The notes under the pieces: generated by a model
What the model saw: only the letters and a program-made list of their open reading frames with translations
Databases searched by the model: none
Told to the model about the DNA's origin: nothing
Program-made: the position numbers and the translations under genes
Part shown: positions 6,663 through 15,479 of the stretch, in pieces
Position numbering within the stretch: position 1 is the first letter of the stretch
Layout: each line of letters opens with the position of its first letter
Source of the DNA: Planktosalinus sp963977065
GTDB taxonomy: Bacteria > Bacteroidota > Bacteroidia > Flavobacteriales > Flavobacteriaceae
Direction: 5' to 3'
DNA: 64,000 nt
Assembly (NCBI GenBank): GCA_963977065.1
Contig: CAXBNF010000002.1
Span: forward strand, 124,001 to 188,000

Positions 6663-9155
6663 TTAGTGAATGATAACTTTTTTAGTGACCTCCTGATTGT
6701 CTGCTTTAATTTTTAAAAAATAAGTCGCTTTTGTAAACTGCTCCACATTCAGCTTGATTTCATTTTGACTGTCAATGAAAGTTTCTGAATATATAACGCG
6801 CCCTAATGGGTCATAAAAAATCACCTCAACATTTTGATACACTTTGTTTAATTTGATGTTGACAAAATCACGTGCCGGATTTGGATATACACTCACACCA
6901 ATGGTTTCCTCAAGAGAATTGATACCTAAAATATTACCAGAAAGGTCGATTTTATAACTTGATCTGCCATAAGTGGCAGCATATAGCATTTCTGAGGATT
7001 CATGTATATGCAAGTCTGTAACCACAACCGATGGCAAGTTCTCCCCTAAAATTTCCCAGTTTACCCCTTCATCACCAGATGCCATTACACCAATATCTGT
7101 TGCTAAAAATAAATTTCCATAACTATCTTTAACAACAGAATTTATCGGAACATCTGGTAAACTTGTTGAGATATCAGTCCAGGAAGATCCATTATCGATT
7201 GATTTATAAACGTGACCGGTATCTTCACCATAACGATACCCGGAGAAAGTAACATAAATGGTATTGACATCTTCTCGATCTGTCAGCACTTTTGTTACCC
7301 AGCGATTGGGTAAATCATCTGAGATTTTTGTCCAGTTTGACCCAGCATTTTGAGTTATCCAAACATTCCCATCATCAGTTCCCACAACAATTTTATCACT
7401 ATTTAAAGGGGAAATACTTATGGAAATTATGGTGCCATAGACCAAATTTCCGGGATGAGGTCCATTTGACAAATCAGGGCTAATTGCTGTCCAATTTCCG
7501 GCAGCATTAATCGATTTATATAAGCGGTTTGCCCCATAATAAAGTATTTGTGGATTTGTGGGATCAAAAACTATGGGGGTGTCCCAGTTTTTTCTGTCAG
7601 AACCTAGAATTCCCGTTGTCGCTGGAAAAAAACTTGCGGCATTGTTTGTTGATTTTCTAAGATTTCCATACTGGGACAAGGCATAAATTACATTGGTATT
7701 AGTCGGGTCCACCAATGGTTGAAAACCATCACCACCATTAATAATTACCCAATCATTAAGGTTACCGGTTGTAGTTCTCATGGTGCTGTTGTCCTGAGCG
7801 CCGCCATAGATTTTTTCAGGATTTTGAAAATCTACATGAAACCTGTAAAATTGTGTAATGGGAAGGGTTAAATCTTTTATTGATGAAACTCCGTCGTTAC
7901 TACTTTTATAAAATCCGCCATCATTACCAAGTAAAACCTCAGCGGGGACCGAGGGGTTAAATGCAAGTGCATGTTGATCTACGTGCACATCAGGAAATGA
8001 ATTAAACCAACTTGACCCTCCATTTGTGGATTTTTGAACTGTCAATCCAAGATAATAAATCGTATTTTCATTAGTTGGATCGACAAAGATTCCTTCAAAC
8101 CACCAATGAAATCCAACATCCACCAATTGACTTGAGTTCACCTGCGTCCAGCTATCACCACCATTAATAGTTTTATAAACACCTTGAACGTTTCCTATGG
8201 CATCTGCATACATTGCATAAAGCACATTGGGGTTGGATTTTGAAATATCAATACTAATACGTCCTTTTTGAGCCGGTAGAGCGGGTAGTCCGTTGGTCAG
8301 TTCTGTCCAGGAATTACCACCATTTGTTGTTCTGTAGATTCCTGAGGTTTCACCACCATATTGCCTTGCGCTGGGTCTTCTAATGCGTTCCCAACTTGTT
8401 GCATAAACAATATCTCCGTTTGAGGGGTGAATCGCCATATCAATGACGCCTGTAGAATCGCTAACAAACAATACTTGCTCCCAATCATTTCCTCCATTTG
8501 TGGTTCTGTAAACACCTCTGTTATTATCTTTTCTAAATAATGGCCCCATTGCAGCAACATAAATCCGGTCGTCATTATTGGGGTCTAATTTTACTTTTCC
8601 GATACTACCCACATTTGAAAGTCCCTTATCTTCCCAGGTTAATCCTCCATCATCACTTTTGTAAACACCATCTCCATCATAGGCTAAGGAACCCCCTCCA
8701 GCGTTGGGCTCACCTGTTCCAACCCAGACAAGATCAGACTCATTTTGTGATAACTCAATATCTCCAATTGAAAGAAATGGTTGATCGTCAAAAATGGGCA
8801 CCCAGCTTGCTCCTGCATTTGTGGTTTTGAAAATTCCGCCGCTGGCAGCTCCTAAATAATAGGTGTCTTGAATTAAAGGTGCAATTTCAATGTCAGTTAT
8901 TCTTCCACCAATGTTTGTGGGTCCAGCAAATTCCCATAAAAGATTGGAATTTCTATTCTGTAAATTTTCTTTTCGCCACAGCTTACCATCCTCATAAGCT
9001 CCAGCTTTAATTTCTTCAAGCGGATATGCACGCTGCATAAATAAGATATCCTTGGGGAGTTTATTAGTTTTTGGAGCTTCTGGAGATATATGACTATTGA
9101 AGTCACATCCTGCAAGAACTAAAAGTAGTAATAATAGAGATAACAATCTTTTCAT
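6663..9155 (-). CDS. BNR/VPS10-type beta-propeller lipoprotein with type IX sorting domain
   Basis: The 830-residue protein begins with a leucine-rich signal and a lipobox LAGC (Cys 17). The body carries about ten Asp-box (BNR) motifs of the form S-x-D/N-x-G-x-x-W (SDDGGLTW, TTNGGNDW, TTNGGNSW, TINGGDSW, STNGGSSW, SIDNGSSW, SGDEGVNW), as in sortilin/VPS10 propellers. The last 75 residues form a type A type IX C-terminal domain (VYPNPARDFVNI ... VIFYDPLGRVIY ... TYFLKIKADNQ ... KKVIIH). It is probably exported to the cell surface; the ligand or substrate is unknown. It sits between tonB and folC. Confidence 0.85.
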   Translation of the reverse strand: MKRLLSLLLLLLVLAGCDFNSHISPEAPKTNKLPKDILFMQRAYPLEEIKAGAYEDGKLWRKENLQNRNSNLLWEFAGPTNIGGRITDIEIAPLIQDTYYLGAASGGIFKTTNAGASWVPIFDDQPFLSIGDIELSQNESDLVWVGTGEPNAGGGSLAYDGDGVYKSDDGGLTWEDKGLSNVGSIGKVKLDPNNDDRIYVAAMGPLFRKDNNRGVYRTTNGGNDWEQVLFVSDSTGVIDMAIHPSNGDIVYATSWERIRRPSARQYGGETSGIYRTTNGGNSWTELTNGLPALPAQKGRISIDISKSNPNVLYAMYADAIGNVQGVYKTINGGDSWTQVNSSQLVDVGFHWWFEGIFVDPTNENTIYYLGLTVQKSTNGGSSWFNSFPDVHVDQHALAFNPSVPAEVLLGNDGGFYKSSNDGVSSIKDLTLPITQFYRFHVDFQNPEKIYGGAQDNSTMRTTTGNLNDWVIINGGDGFQPLVDPTNTNVIYALSQYGNLRKSTNNAASFFPATTGILGSDRKNWDTPIVFDPTNPQILYYGANRLYKSINAAGNWTAISPDLSNGPHPGNLVYGTIISISISPLNSDKIVVGTDDGNVWITQNAGSNWTKISDDLPNRWVTKVLTDREDVNTIYVTFSGYRYGEDTGHVYKSIDNGSSWTDISTSLPDVPINSVVKDSYGNLFLATDIGVMASGDEGVNWEILGENLPSVVVTDLHIHESSEMLYAATYGRSSYKIDLSGNILGINSLEETIGVSVYPNPARDFVNIKLNKVYQNVEVIFYDPLGRVIYSETFIDSQNEIKLNVEQFTKATYFLKIKADNQEVTKKVIIH

Positions 9156-9208
9156 AGCAATGATTATAAGCTATAAAGATAAAGAATTAATCAGGAATTT
9201 TATTAGTT

Positions 9209-10021
9209 TTATTCCGAAAGGGAAAAGCGGTAAATAATCCGTCCAAGCTGTCGGGCCGGGGCATTTGAATCACTGTTGAACTTTGTTTCCAAAGCTGCCT
9301 GTCTGGCAGGATCCAGAAGACATTTTGAGTTGTTTGTGGTTCCTCTCACACCGGGAATGGCCTTGGTTACATTACCATTACGATCCACATCAATATCTAC
9401 AACGACAATACCTTCTTGATTACAATCCTGAACAATGATTTTTTTAACAATAGCCTTTCTTCCGCCAAGGAGGTAATTACCATCGCCGTCAAGTCCTTTT
9501 CCAATACCGTAGTAGCTACTGGCATTGGGGTCTCCATCGGGGTTACCTTTGTCACCAGCTTTATTATCATCACCTTCCCCACTTTGTGCTGTGCCTTCCT
9601 GTTTTGGTGCATTGAGGATACTTGATAAAGCATCGGTGGTGGATTGATCAGGTTTTGGCTCTACTTTTGGCACTTCTTTGGGCTTGGTTTCAACCGGAGT
9701 TGTGACCTGTTTTGGTTTTTCTTCCTTTTGAATCACCGGAGCATCAGTATTGTCTTGAGTCACAACTTCTTCTTCGACTATAGGCTCTGGGGTTGTTTCT
9801 GTTTGTTGCTGGGTTTGTGAGGGCGATGTTTGAACTTGTTCTAAAGGTTGTACATCACCACTACCAAAATCGGTTGTGCCAAAATTTACTGCAATTCCCT
9901 GCTCAATGGGCGGATCAAAATATTTCAAACCAAAAAGAAACAACAACAACACAATCGCCACATGTATAATTACAGTGATTCTGAAACTTTTCTTTTCTTC
10001 TTCGGTTTTTAAAAAACTCAT
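9209..10021 (-). CDS. tonB: TonB-family energy transducer
   Basis: The 270-residue protein has a short cytoplasmic N-terminus, one membrane segment (residues about 14-34, VIIHVAIVLLLFLFGL), a long Pro/Gln/Glu/Lys-rich periplasmic span (residues about 60-135) and a Gly/Asp-rich stretch before a C-terminal domain (IVVVDIDVDRNGNV ... IIYRFSLSE) resembling TonB/TolA C-terminal folds. With ExbB and ExbD directly upstream it should couple the proton-motive force to outer membrane transport. TonB and TolA-like roles cannot be separated from sequence alone. Confidence 0.82.
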   Translation of the reverse strand: MSFLKTEEEKKSFRITVIIHVAIVLLLFLFGLKYFDPPIEQGIAVNFGTTDFGSGDVQPLEQVQTSPSQTQQQTETTPEPIVEEEVVTQDNTDAPVIQKEEKPKQVTTPVETKPKEVPKVEPKPDQSTTDALSSILNAPKQEGTAQSGEGDDNKAGDKGNPDGDPNASSYYGIGKGLDGDGNYLLGGRKAIVKKIIVQDCNQEGIVVVDIDVDRNGNVTKAIPGVRGTTNNSKCLLDPARQAALETKFNSDSNAPARQLGRIIYRFSLSE

Positions 10022-10054
10022 ACTTCTAACTTCGTACTTTTAACTTCTAACTTT
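10022..10054. repeat. Short ACTTCTAACTT microrepeat between tonB and exbD
   Basis: The spacer holds imperfect repeats of ACTTCTAACTT and ACTTCGTACTTTTAACTTC. It fills almost the whole 31-bp gap and looks like the simple repeats often seen between flavobacterial genes. Confidence 0.5.
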
Positions 10055-10445
10055 AGTTAGGTTTTACAGCCAACACAATTTTATATCTGTTTCTGTTGGC
10101 AATATCCATAATCTTGACAGCATGTTGAATGGGCACACCCTCTTCAGCTCTTAAAATAATTGTGGGTTCTGTCTGACCTTGCAACTCTCTTTTTATAAAA
10201 TTTTCAACAGCTTGTTCACTCACTCGTTCTTTATCCACATAATAATCTAAATCCTTTGTGATGCTCACTGAAAGGTTTTGCTGGTGAGTGGTTTTTCCTT
10301 TTGCTGTTGGCAACAGCAAATCCAGTGCATCTGGTGTTATGGCCGGTGAGGTCAGGAGGAAAAACACCAAAAGCAAAAATACAATATCTGTCATCGAACT
10401 CATACTAAAAGTGGCATCAATTTTATTTCTTCCGCGTAATTTCAT
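10053..10445 (-). CDS. exbD: Biopolymer transport protein ExbD/TolR family
   Basis: The 130-residue protein has a short N-terminal cytoplasmic part, one membrane helix beginning SSMTDIVFLLLVFFLLTSP with the conserved Asp of the ExbD/TolR proton path, and a periplasmic domain (SITKDLDYYVDKERV ... VPIQHAVKIMDIANRNRYKIVLAV). It partners with ExbB and TonB. Only one ExbD is encoded here. It is one base from exbB, so the two are co-transcribed. Confidence 0.9.
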   Translation of the reverse strand: MKLRGRNKIDATFSMSSMTDIVFLLLVFFLLTSPAITPDALDLLLPTAKGKTTHQQNLSVSITKDLDYYVDKERVSEQAVENFIKRELQGQTEPTIILRAEEGVPIQHAVKIMDIANRNRYKIVLAVKPN

Positions 10446-10446
10446 A

Positions 10447-11148
10447 TTATGATGGTTCGTTTAGTAAGTCAAGGAAATCAACGGCGTTTGCTTCCATACT
10501 GTGTACTACTTTATCTGTGCGCACTACTACGTGGTTGTAAGCCATATAAGCAATGATACCTACTATCAATCCGGCTACAGTTGTTGTCATTGCGGTGTAA
10601 ATACCTTCTGCGAGTTGACCCATTTCGGCTTGACCGCTACTGGTTGCTAATTGGTGAAAAGCAAGAACCATACCGATTACAGTACCCAAGAAACCAATCA
10701 TAGGCGCTGCTCCGGAAATGGTAGCAAGCACACTCACATTTTTCTCTAACTTGTAAACCTCAAGACGACCGGCATTTTCAATGGCGGTGTTAATATCTTC
10801 CAAAGGACTTCCAATTCTGGAAATACCCTTTGCGGTTAAGCGCGATACCGGAGAATTGTTTTGTGCACATAGTATTTTAGCACCCTGCAGATTTCCTGAT
10901 GCTACCTGCTCCCTGATTTGGTGCATAAAATTCTTATCAATTTTTGAAGCCGCTTTGATGGCAAAAATTCTTTCGAAATAAATGTAAACCGCCACAAAAA
11001 GCAGCACAAAAAGTATCGCAATAATAATGATGGCACCGGGACCACCATTCATAATTAATTCAAATACCGATAAGGTTTTTTCAACAGATTCCGGGTCGAG
11101 TTCTTGAAGGGTTTCATCAACTCCTTCTTGCATAAAGGCTGTTAGCAT
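10447..11148 (-). CDS. exbB: MotA/TolQ/ExbB proton channel family protein
   Basis: The 233-residue inner membrane protein has three membrane segments: residues about 36-58 (GAIIIIAILFVLLFVAVYIYF), about 140-165 (SGAAPMIGFLGTVIGMVLAF) and about 185-210 (TTTVAGLIVGIIAYMAY). The GFLGTVIGM and TTTVAGLIVGI motifs are typical of ExbB/TolQ. It forms the proton channel with ExbD. It is the first gene of an exbB-exbD-tonB run and lies 57 bp downstream of the dehydrogenase gene. Confidence 0.92.
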   Translation of the reverse strand: MLTAFMQEGVDETLQELDPESVEKTLSVFELIMNGGPGAIIIIAILFVLLFVAVYIYFERIFAIKAASKIDKNFMHQIREQVASGNLQGAKILCAQNNSPVSRLTAKGISRIGSPLEDINTAIENAGRLEVYKLEKNVSVLATISGAAPMIGFLGTVIGMVLAFHQLATSSGQAEMGQLAEGIYTAMTTTVAGLIVGIIAYMAYNHVVVRTDKVVHSMEANAVDFLDLLNEPS

Positions 11149-11205
11149 AGTGTGTAAATTGTTTTTAAGTTAACGAAAGTTACTCTGGTAAATTGTGATT
11201 TGAAA

Positions 11206-12432
11206 TTAAATTAACTGCTTTAAAGCAATTTCAAACGCAGTCCTGCTAATACCAGTTTTACTACTATTATTGTCAAATGTATTTTGAATGGCATTTTTAA
11301 TGGTCATCGAAGTGTCGTTAAAAATGGCTTCGTCTGTCATTTGAACGCGGCGCTCCATAAAATATGCAAAGACTCTTGCCATTCCACAGTTTGCTATAAA
11401 ATCAGGAATTAGGCTCACTTTGGCATCTGTAGCTTCCATAATAGATCCAAAGAAAATCTCTTTATCGGCAAAGGGCACATTGGCACCACTTGAAATAACT
11501 TCAAGCCCGGAAGCAATCATAGAATCTATTTGTTTTTGTGTTACCAGGCGTGAAGCGGCACAAGGCGCAAAAACCTCCGCCTGAAGTTTCCAAATTTTTT
11601 CATTAATCTCGTCAAAAGGAATCATTTGGTCAGAAACCAAGGTATTTCCATCTTTATTGAGGAATAGTTGAGTTATTTCTTCAAAAGTGAATCCGTCTTC
11701 ATTAATAACACCTCCCACTCTATCAATAATTCCAACCACTTTTGCACCCATTTGTGCGAGATAAAATGCTGCTGCTGAACCCACATTACCAAAACCTTGA
11801 ACAATGGCTCGTTTTCCTTTAACAGTTCCGCCATAAATATCATAAAAATGGCGCACTGCTTCTGCCACTCCATAGCCGGTAATCATATCGGCTACGGTAT
11901 ATTTTCTGGTTATATCCGGTGAGTAATTGTTGTTTTCCAACACTTTAATTACTCCTTGTCTCAATTGTCCTATTCGGTTGATTTTATCTGCTTCGGTGGG
12001 TTGAAAATGCCCTGAAAAAACCCCTTCCTGCGGATGCCAAACACCACAATTTTCAGTAATGGGAATCACTTCGTGTATTTCGTCCACATTCAAATCGCCT
12101 CCGGTTCCATAATACGCTTTTAAAAGTGGCGAGACTGCTTTGTACCATCTTTCAAGAACTCCCTTTTTTCTTGGATCTTTAGGGTCAAAGTTGATTCCTG
12201 ATTTTGCTCCACCAATTGCCGGACCTGAAACAGTAAACTTTACTTCCATAGTTTTTGCAAGGGAAAGCACTTCATTTTGGTCAAGACCCACTCGCATTCG
12301 AGTTCCACCACCGGCTGCACCTCCTCTTAATGAGTTGATGACTGTCCAGCCTTCAGCTTCGGTCTCGGGATCATTCCAGTGGAATACTATTTCGGGTGAT
12401 TTGTCTTCAAACTTTTGGAGTAACTCTTTCAT
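11206..12432 (-). CDS. Glu/Leu/Phe/Val dehydrogenase
   Basis: The 408-residue amino acid dehydrogenase carries the catalytic-lysine block GPAIGGAKSGINFDP (Lys 77), an upstream GGAAGGGTRMR motif, and a Rossmann dinucleotide site VQGFGNVGSAAAF near residue 220. The family oxidatively deaminates an amino acid to a 2-oxo acid with NAD(P). The substrate (glutamate, leucine or other) cannot be set from the sequence by eye. A TATATTTG motif lies upstream at 12479. It precedes exbB on the same strand. Confidence 0.88.
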   Translation of the reverse strand: MKELLQKFEDKSPEIVFHWNDPETEAEGWTVINSLRGGAAGGGTRMRVGLDQNEVLSLAKTMEVKFTVSGPAIGGAKSGINFDPKDPRKKGVLERWYKAVSPLLKAYYGTGGDLNVDEIHEVIPITENCGVWHPQEGVFSGHFQPTEADKINRIGQLRQGVIKVLENNNYSPDITRKYTVADMITGYGVAEAVRHFYDIYGGTVKGKRAIVQGFGNVGSAAAFYLAQMGAKVVGIIDRVGGVINEDGFTFEEITQLFLNKDGNTLVSDQMIPFDEINEKIWKLQAEVFAPCAASRLVTQKQIDSMIASGLEVISSGANVPFADKEIFFGSIMEATDAKVSLIPDFIANCGMARVFAYFMERRVQMTDEAIFNDTSMTIKNAIQNTFDNNSSKTGISRTAFEIALKQLI

Positions 12433-12478
12433 TAAATTTTGTTTATTGTGGTCGTTAGCTGTTTTAAATATCGCGTCA

Positions 12479-12486
12479 CAAATATA
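12479..12486 (-). promoter_or_regulatory. -7 promoter motif TATATTTG for the dehydrogenase gene
   Basis: A perfect match to the Bacteroidota -7 consensus TAnnTTTG on the minus strand, 47 bp upstream of the ATG at 12432. A clear TTTG -33 box is not seen. Confidence 0.5.
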
Positions 12487-12548
12487 AAAACTTAGCAGGG
12501 TTTGGGTTGACTTTTATGTATTTTTTAGGAATGAAAAATAAAACTCGC

Positions 12549-13619
12549 TTAAAACCTAAAAATTTTTCCTGAGGAGTGATCTCTCTCAGCACCCGTCACA
12601 CTTGCCAAACAATTAACTTCACCACACATTTTTAAAACTCCCAGCAATCCAAAAACCAATGCTTCTTTGTATTCGATCAGCACTTTTGATGGAAGTACAA
12701 GATTGATTTTTTTATGGTTTTTTAGTCTTTCCAAAAGATACCAATTATAAGTTCCTCCTCCGGTCACCAATACTGATGTGTTTTCTTTGAATGTGTTTGC
12801 TAATTTAATCGCAATGTGTTCTGTAAACGTGTGCAACAAATCTTCTGTAGTTGCCTCAGTTTTTTCCAAAAGTGGGAAAATATGCTTTTGAACCCATTCC
12901 AAACCAAGGGATTTTGGAGGTTGAAGTTTATAAAATTCCAAGGCATTGAGTTCTTCTAAGAGCTTCGAAATTAAGTTTCCATTAGCTGCCATTTTTCCAC
13001 CTTTATCATAAGGAGCACCAAGTTTTTCAGCCAAAGCATTCAACACGATATTCACCGGACAAATATCAAAAGCGATTCGTTGGTTTTTTTCTTCGAAAGA
13101 TACATTAGCAAATCCGCCAAGATTGAGACAGTAGTCATATTCACTGAACAACAATTGATCACCTATGGGAACCAATGGAGCTCCCTGCCCGCCTAGTGCC
13201 ACATCCTGCACCCTAAAGTCGCAAACCACTGTTGTTTTAATGTGATTTGCCAGTTCCGGTAAGTTTCCAATTTGAAGTGTAATGCCTTTTTCAGGTTGGT
13301 GTAAAATGGTATGCCCATGAGAGCAAACCGCATCTATTCCTGCGAAGGCGGAAATCCCGTTAATACTATTAATAAAGCTTTTTATAATTTCTCCAAGATA
13401 CTGCGTGTATTCCTTGTTTAGTCTCAGCAAATCCTTTTCACAAAGAGAAACTCCGTTTTGCAATCGTTGTTTCCAGGTTTCAGGGTATGGGATGGTTACT
13501 GCTTTATGAATTATATAATTCCAGGTATCCATTTTCGCGAAAGCAATATAGGCCAAATCAATCCCATCTAAGGATGTACCGCTCATCACACCTATAACGT
13601 TGTAGTTTTTTGACTTCAT
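12549..13619 (-). CDS. anmK: Anhydro-N-acetylmuramic acid kinase AnmK
   Basis: The 356-residue protein, taken from the ATG at 13619, has the ATP-binding signature GVMSGTSLDGIDLAY at residues 10-24, CSHGHTILHQPE near 99, GQGAPLVPIGD, LNLGGFANVSF and VTGGGTYN. It phosphorylates 1,6-anhydro-MurNAc during peptidoglycan recycling. The reading frame is open further upstream to 13832, but that extension runs through the divergent promoter and is not conserved in character. Residues 85-95 (SINGISAFAGI) are encoded by a copy of a dispersed palindromic repeat. Confidence 0.93.
   Translation of the reverse strand: MKSKNYNVIGVMSGTSLDGIDLAYIAFAKMDTWNYIIHKAVTIPYPETWKQRLQNGVSLCEKDLLRLNKEYTQYLGEIIKSFINSINGISAFAGIDAVCSHGHTILHQPEKGITLQIGNLPELANHIKTTVVCDFRVQDVALGGQGAPLVPIGDQLLFSEYDYCLNLGGFANVSFEEKNQRIAFDICPVNIVLNALAEKLGAPYDKGGKMAANGNLISKLLEELNALEFYKLQPPKSLGLEWVQKHIFPLLEKTEATTEDLLHTFTEHIAIKLANTFKENTSVLVTGGGTYNWYLLERLKNHKKINLVLPSKVLIEYKEALVFGLLGVLKMCGEVNCLASVTGAERDHSSGKIFRF
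13336..13364. repeat. Palindromic repeat copy inside anmK
   Basis: ATTCCTGCGAAGGCGG followed by AAATCCCGTTAAT matches the intergenic copy at 34131-34159 at 25 of 29 positions. It is read in frame by anmK as NGISAFAGI on the opposite strand. Confidence 0.8.
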
Positions 13620-13642
13620 TTGGGTAAAATTAACGGTAATTA

Positions 13643-13673
13643 TTGAAAAAATGATGCTAAAAAAGTATCTTTG
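13643..13673 (+). promoter_or_regulatory. Promoter of the acyl-CoA dehydrogenase gene
   Basis: A TTG (-33 like) at 13643-13645 lies 20 bp before a perfect -7 motif TATCTTTG at 13666-13673. The ATG follows 36 bp downstream. The spacing fits the Bacteroidota TTTG-N19/21-TAnnTTTG pattern. Confidence 0.65.
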
Positions 13674-13709
13674 TGCACCTTTTACAAACACACTTTTAAA
13701 CACCACACT

Positions 13710-14852
13710 ATGGATTTTAATCTTTCTGAAGAACATATCATGATTCGCGATGCGGCGCGTGATTTTGCAAAAACTGAACTGCTCCCCGGCGTGATTGAAC
13801 GCGATAACAAACAAGAATTTCCTGCTGAGCAAATCAAAAAAATGGGCGAACTGGGCTTTATGGGAATGATGGTTCCACCGGAATATGGTGGTAGTGGAAT
13901 GGATACAACCTCTTATGTGCTGGCAATGGAAGAAATTTCTAAAATCGATGCTTCAGCCTCTGTAGTGATGTCTGTTAACAATTCATTAGTGTGTTATGGT
14001 TTGTATGCTTATGGAACTGAAGAGCAAAAACAAAAATATTTAATACCTCTTGCTTCCGGACAAAAGCTGGGCGCATTTTGTCTTTCTGAACCTGAAGCAG
14101 GTAGTGATGCCACTTCGCAAAAAACAACTGCCATAGATAATGGCGACCACTACATCATTAATGGTACTAAAAATTGGATAACAAATGGCGGCAATGCTGA
14201 TATTTACCTCGTGATTGCCCAAACCGATAAAGAGAAAAAACACCGAGGCATCAACGCATTTATTCTTGAAAAAGGAATGCCCGGTTTTGAAATTGGACCC
14301 AAAGAAGACAAATTGGGCATTCGCGGAAGCGACACCCACACATTGAATTTCAACGATGTAAAAGTACCTAAAGAAAACCGCATTGGTGAAGACGGATTTG
14401 GGTTTACCTTTGCAATGAAAACTTTATCGGGTGGGCGTATTGGAATTGCAGCCCAAGCTTTAGGAATTGCCAGTGGAGCTTATGAAATGGCACGAGATTA
14501 TTCAAAAATAAGAAAAGCCTTTGGCACTGAAATCTGTAACCATCAGGCCATTGCTTTCAAACTGACAGATATGCTTGTGGAAATTGAATGCGCCAGACAC
14601 CTGGTGATGAAAGCTGCCTGGGAAAAAGACAACGGTATGAATTATGATATGAGCAGCGCCATGGCAAAACTCAAAGCATCTGAGGTGGCTATGAAAGTTT
14701 CTGTTGAAGCAGTGCAAGTGCACGGTGGAAATGGTTATGTGAAAGAATACCACGTGGAACGCCTAATGCGTGATGCCAAAATCACCCAAATTTATGAAGG
14801 CACTAGTGAGATTCAGAAAATTGTGATTTCAAGGGGACTACTCAAAGATTAA
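13710..14852 (+). CDS. Acyl-CoA dehydrogenase (short-chain/butyryl type)
   Basis: The 380-residue flavoprotein shows the family signatures GAFCLSEPEAGSDA (FAD/substrate), NGTKNWITNG, a GIRGSDTH loop, LSGGRIGIAAQALG, RKAFG and the C-terminal YEGTSEIQKIVI with the catalytic Glu at about 363. It catalyses alpha,beta-dehydrogenation of acyl-CoA and passes electrons to ETF. The ATG at 13710 gives the usual MDFNLSEEH beginning; an upstream in-frame start at 13671 overlaps the -7 motif and is rejected. Confidence 0.93.
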   Translation: MDFNLSEEHIMIRDAARDFAKTELLPGVIERDNKQEFPAEQIKKMGELGFMGMMVPPEYGGSGMDTTSYVLAMEEISKIDASASVVMSVNNSLVCYGLYAYGTEEQKQKYLIPLASGQKLGAFCLSEPEAGSDATSQKTTAIDNGDHYIINGTKNWITNGGNADIYLVIAQTDKEKKHRGINAFILEKGMPGFEIGPKEDKLGIRGSDTHTLNFNDVKVPKENRIGEDGFGFTFAMKTLSGGRIGIAAQALGIASGAYEMARDYSKIRKAFGTEICNHQAIAFKLTDMLVEIECARHLVMKAAWEKDNGMNYDMSSAMAKLKASEVAMKVSVEAVQVHGGNGYVKEYHVERLMRDAKITQIYEGTSEIQKIVISRGLLKD

Positions 14853-14957
14853 ATCAAAAAAATAAATTACAAGCACCAAATTACAAATGAAAAAATTTTG
14901 GAATTTGTTTATTAGAAAACCCCTTTACTTTAAATAAGATTTTAAGGTTATGAAGAC

Positions 14958-15473
14958 TTAACTAAAATCCGGGCTGTAAGTTTCATATTTTAAACTAAAA
15001 TTTTCACTCAAAAACCGAATTACGATTTGAGTATTTTCTTCATTTTTTAATGAAATCAATACAAGTCTTCGAGTATGTTTTTCATTTAACAAACAAACAT
15101 CGAAAGAATTATACTGTTCTGATAAGTCAGGGTTTGCAGAAGTAAAAAAAGCAAGCTTTTGTCTTTTGTTGAACTTCAATAATGAAATCTTTGACCATTT
15201 ACTCAAATCAATACGTTTTTTAAAAAATAATACTTTAAAGTAAAACACCCCAATAAATAACTCATTATTTTTTGCAATCAAACCTCTCCTTGAAAATATT
15301 TTTCCTATTAAAAAAATAAAAAGGAATGCGCACAAAAAAACGAATAAATATCCTTTAAAATTTAGTGAAATTGATAACATTTCAATCATTACAGTAAGTA
15401 GTAATGCTGGGAGAAGAGATAGAATTAGTTTCTGATGATTCGTAAATCTATATTCCAATATTAATGATTCCAT
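14958..15473 (-). CDS. Hypothetical membrane protein
   Basis: A 171-residue protein with two predicted membrane helices (residues about 16-34, LILSLLPALLLTVMIEML, and about 41-58, YLFVFLCAFLFIFLIGKIF) and a basic cytoplasmic or periplasmic C-terminal part rich in Lys, Phe and Leu, with a fold resembling small bacterial PH-like domains (weak guess). It sits six bases after the porin gene on the same strand and may be translated with it. I do not recognise a function. Confidence 0.6.
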   Translation of the reverse strand: MESLILEYRFTNHQKLILSLLPALLLTVMIEMLSISLNFKGYLFVFLCAFLFIFLIGKIFSRRGLIAKNNELFIGVFYFKVLFFKKRIDLSKWSKISLLKFNKRQKLAFFTSANPDLSEQYNSFDVCLLNEKHTRRLVLISLKNEENTQIVIRFLSENFSLKYETYSPDFS

Positions 15474-15479
15474 AAAACG

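Noticed and set aside
8540..8830. Antisense frame over the BNR lipoprotein gene, rich in His and Leu
   Set aside because: Its composition reflects the complement of Asp-box repeats rather than a real protein.
13620..13832. 71-codon N-terminal extension of anmK
   Set aside because: It overlaps the divergent acyl-CoA dehydrogenase gene and its promoter; AnmK proteins begin just before the GVMSGTSLDG motif.
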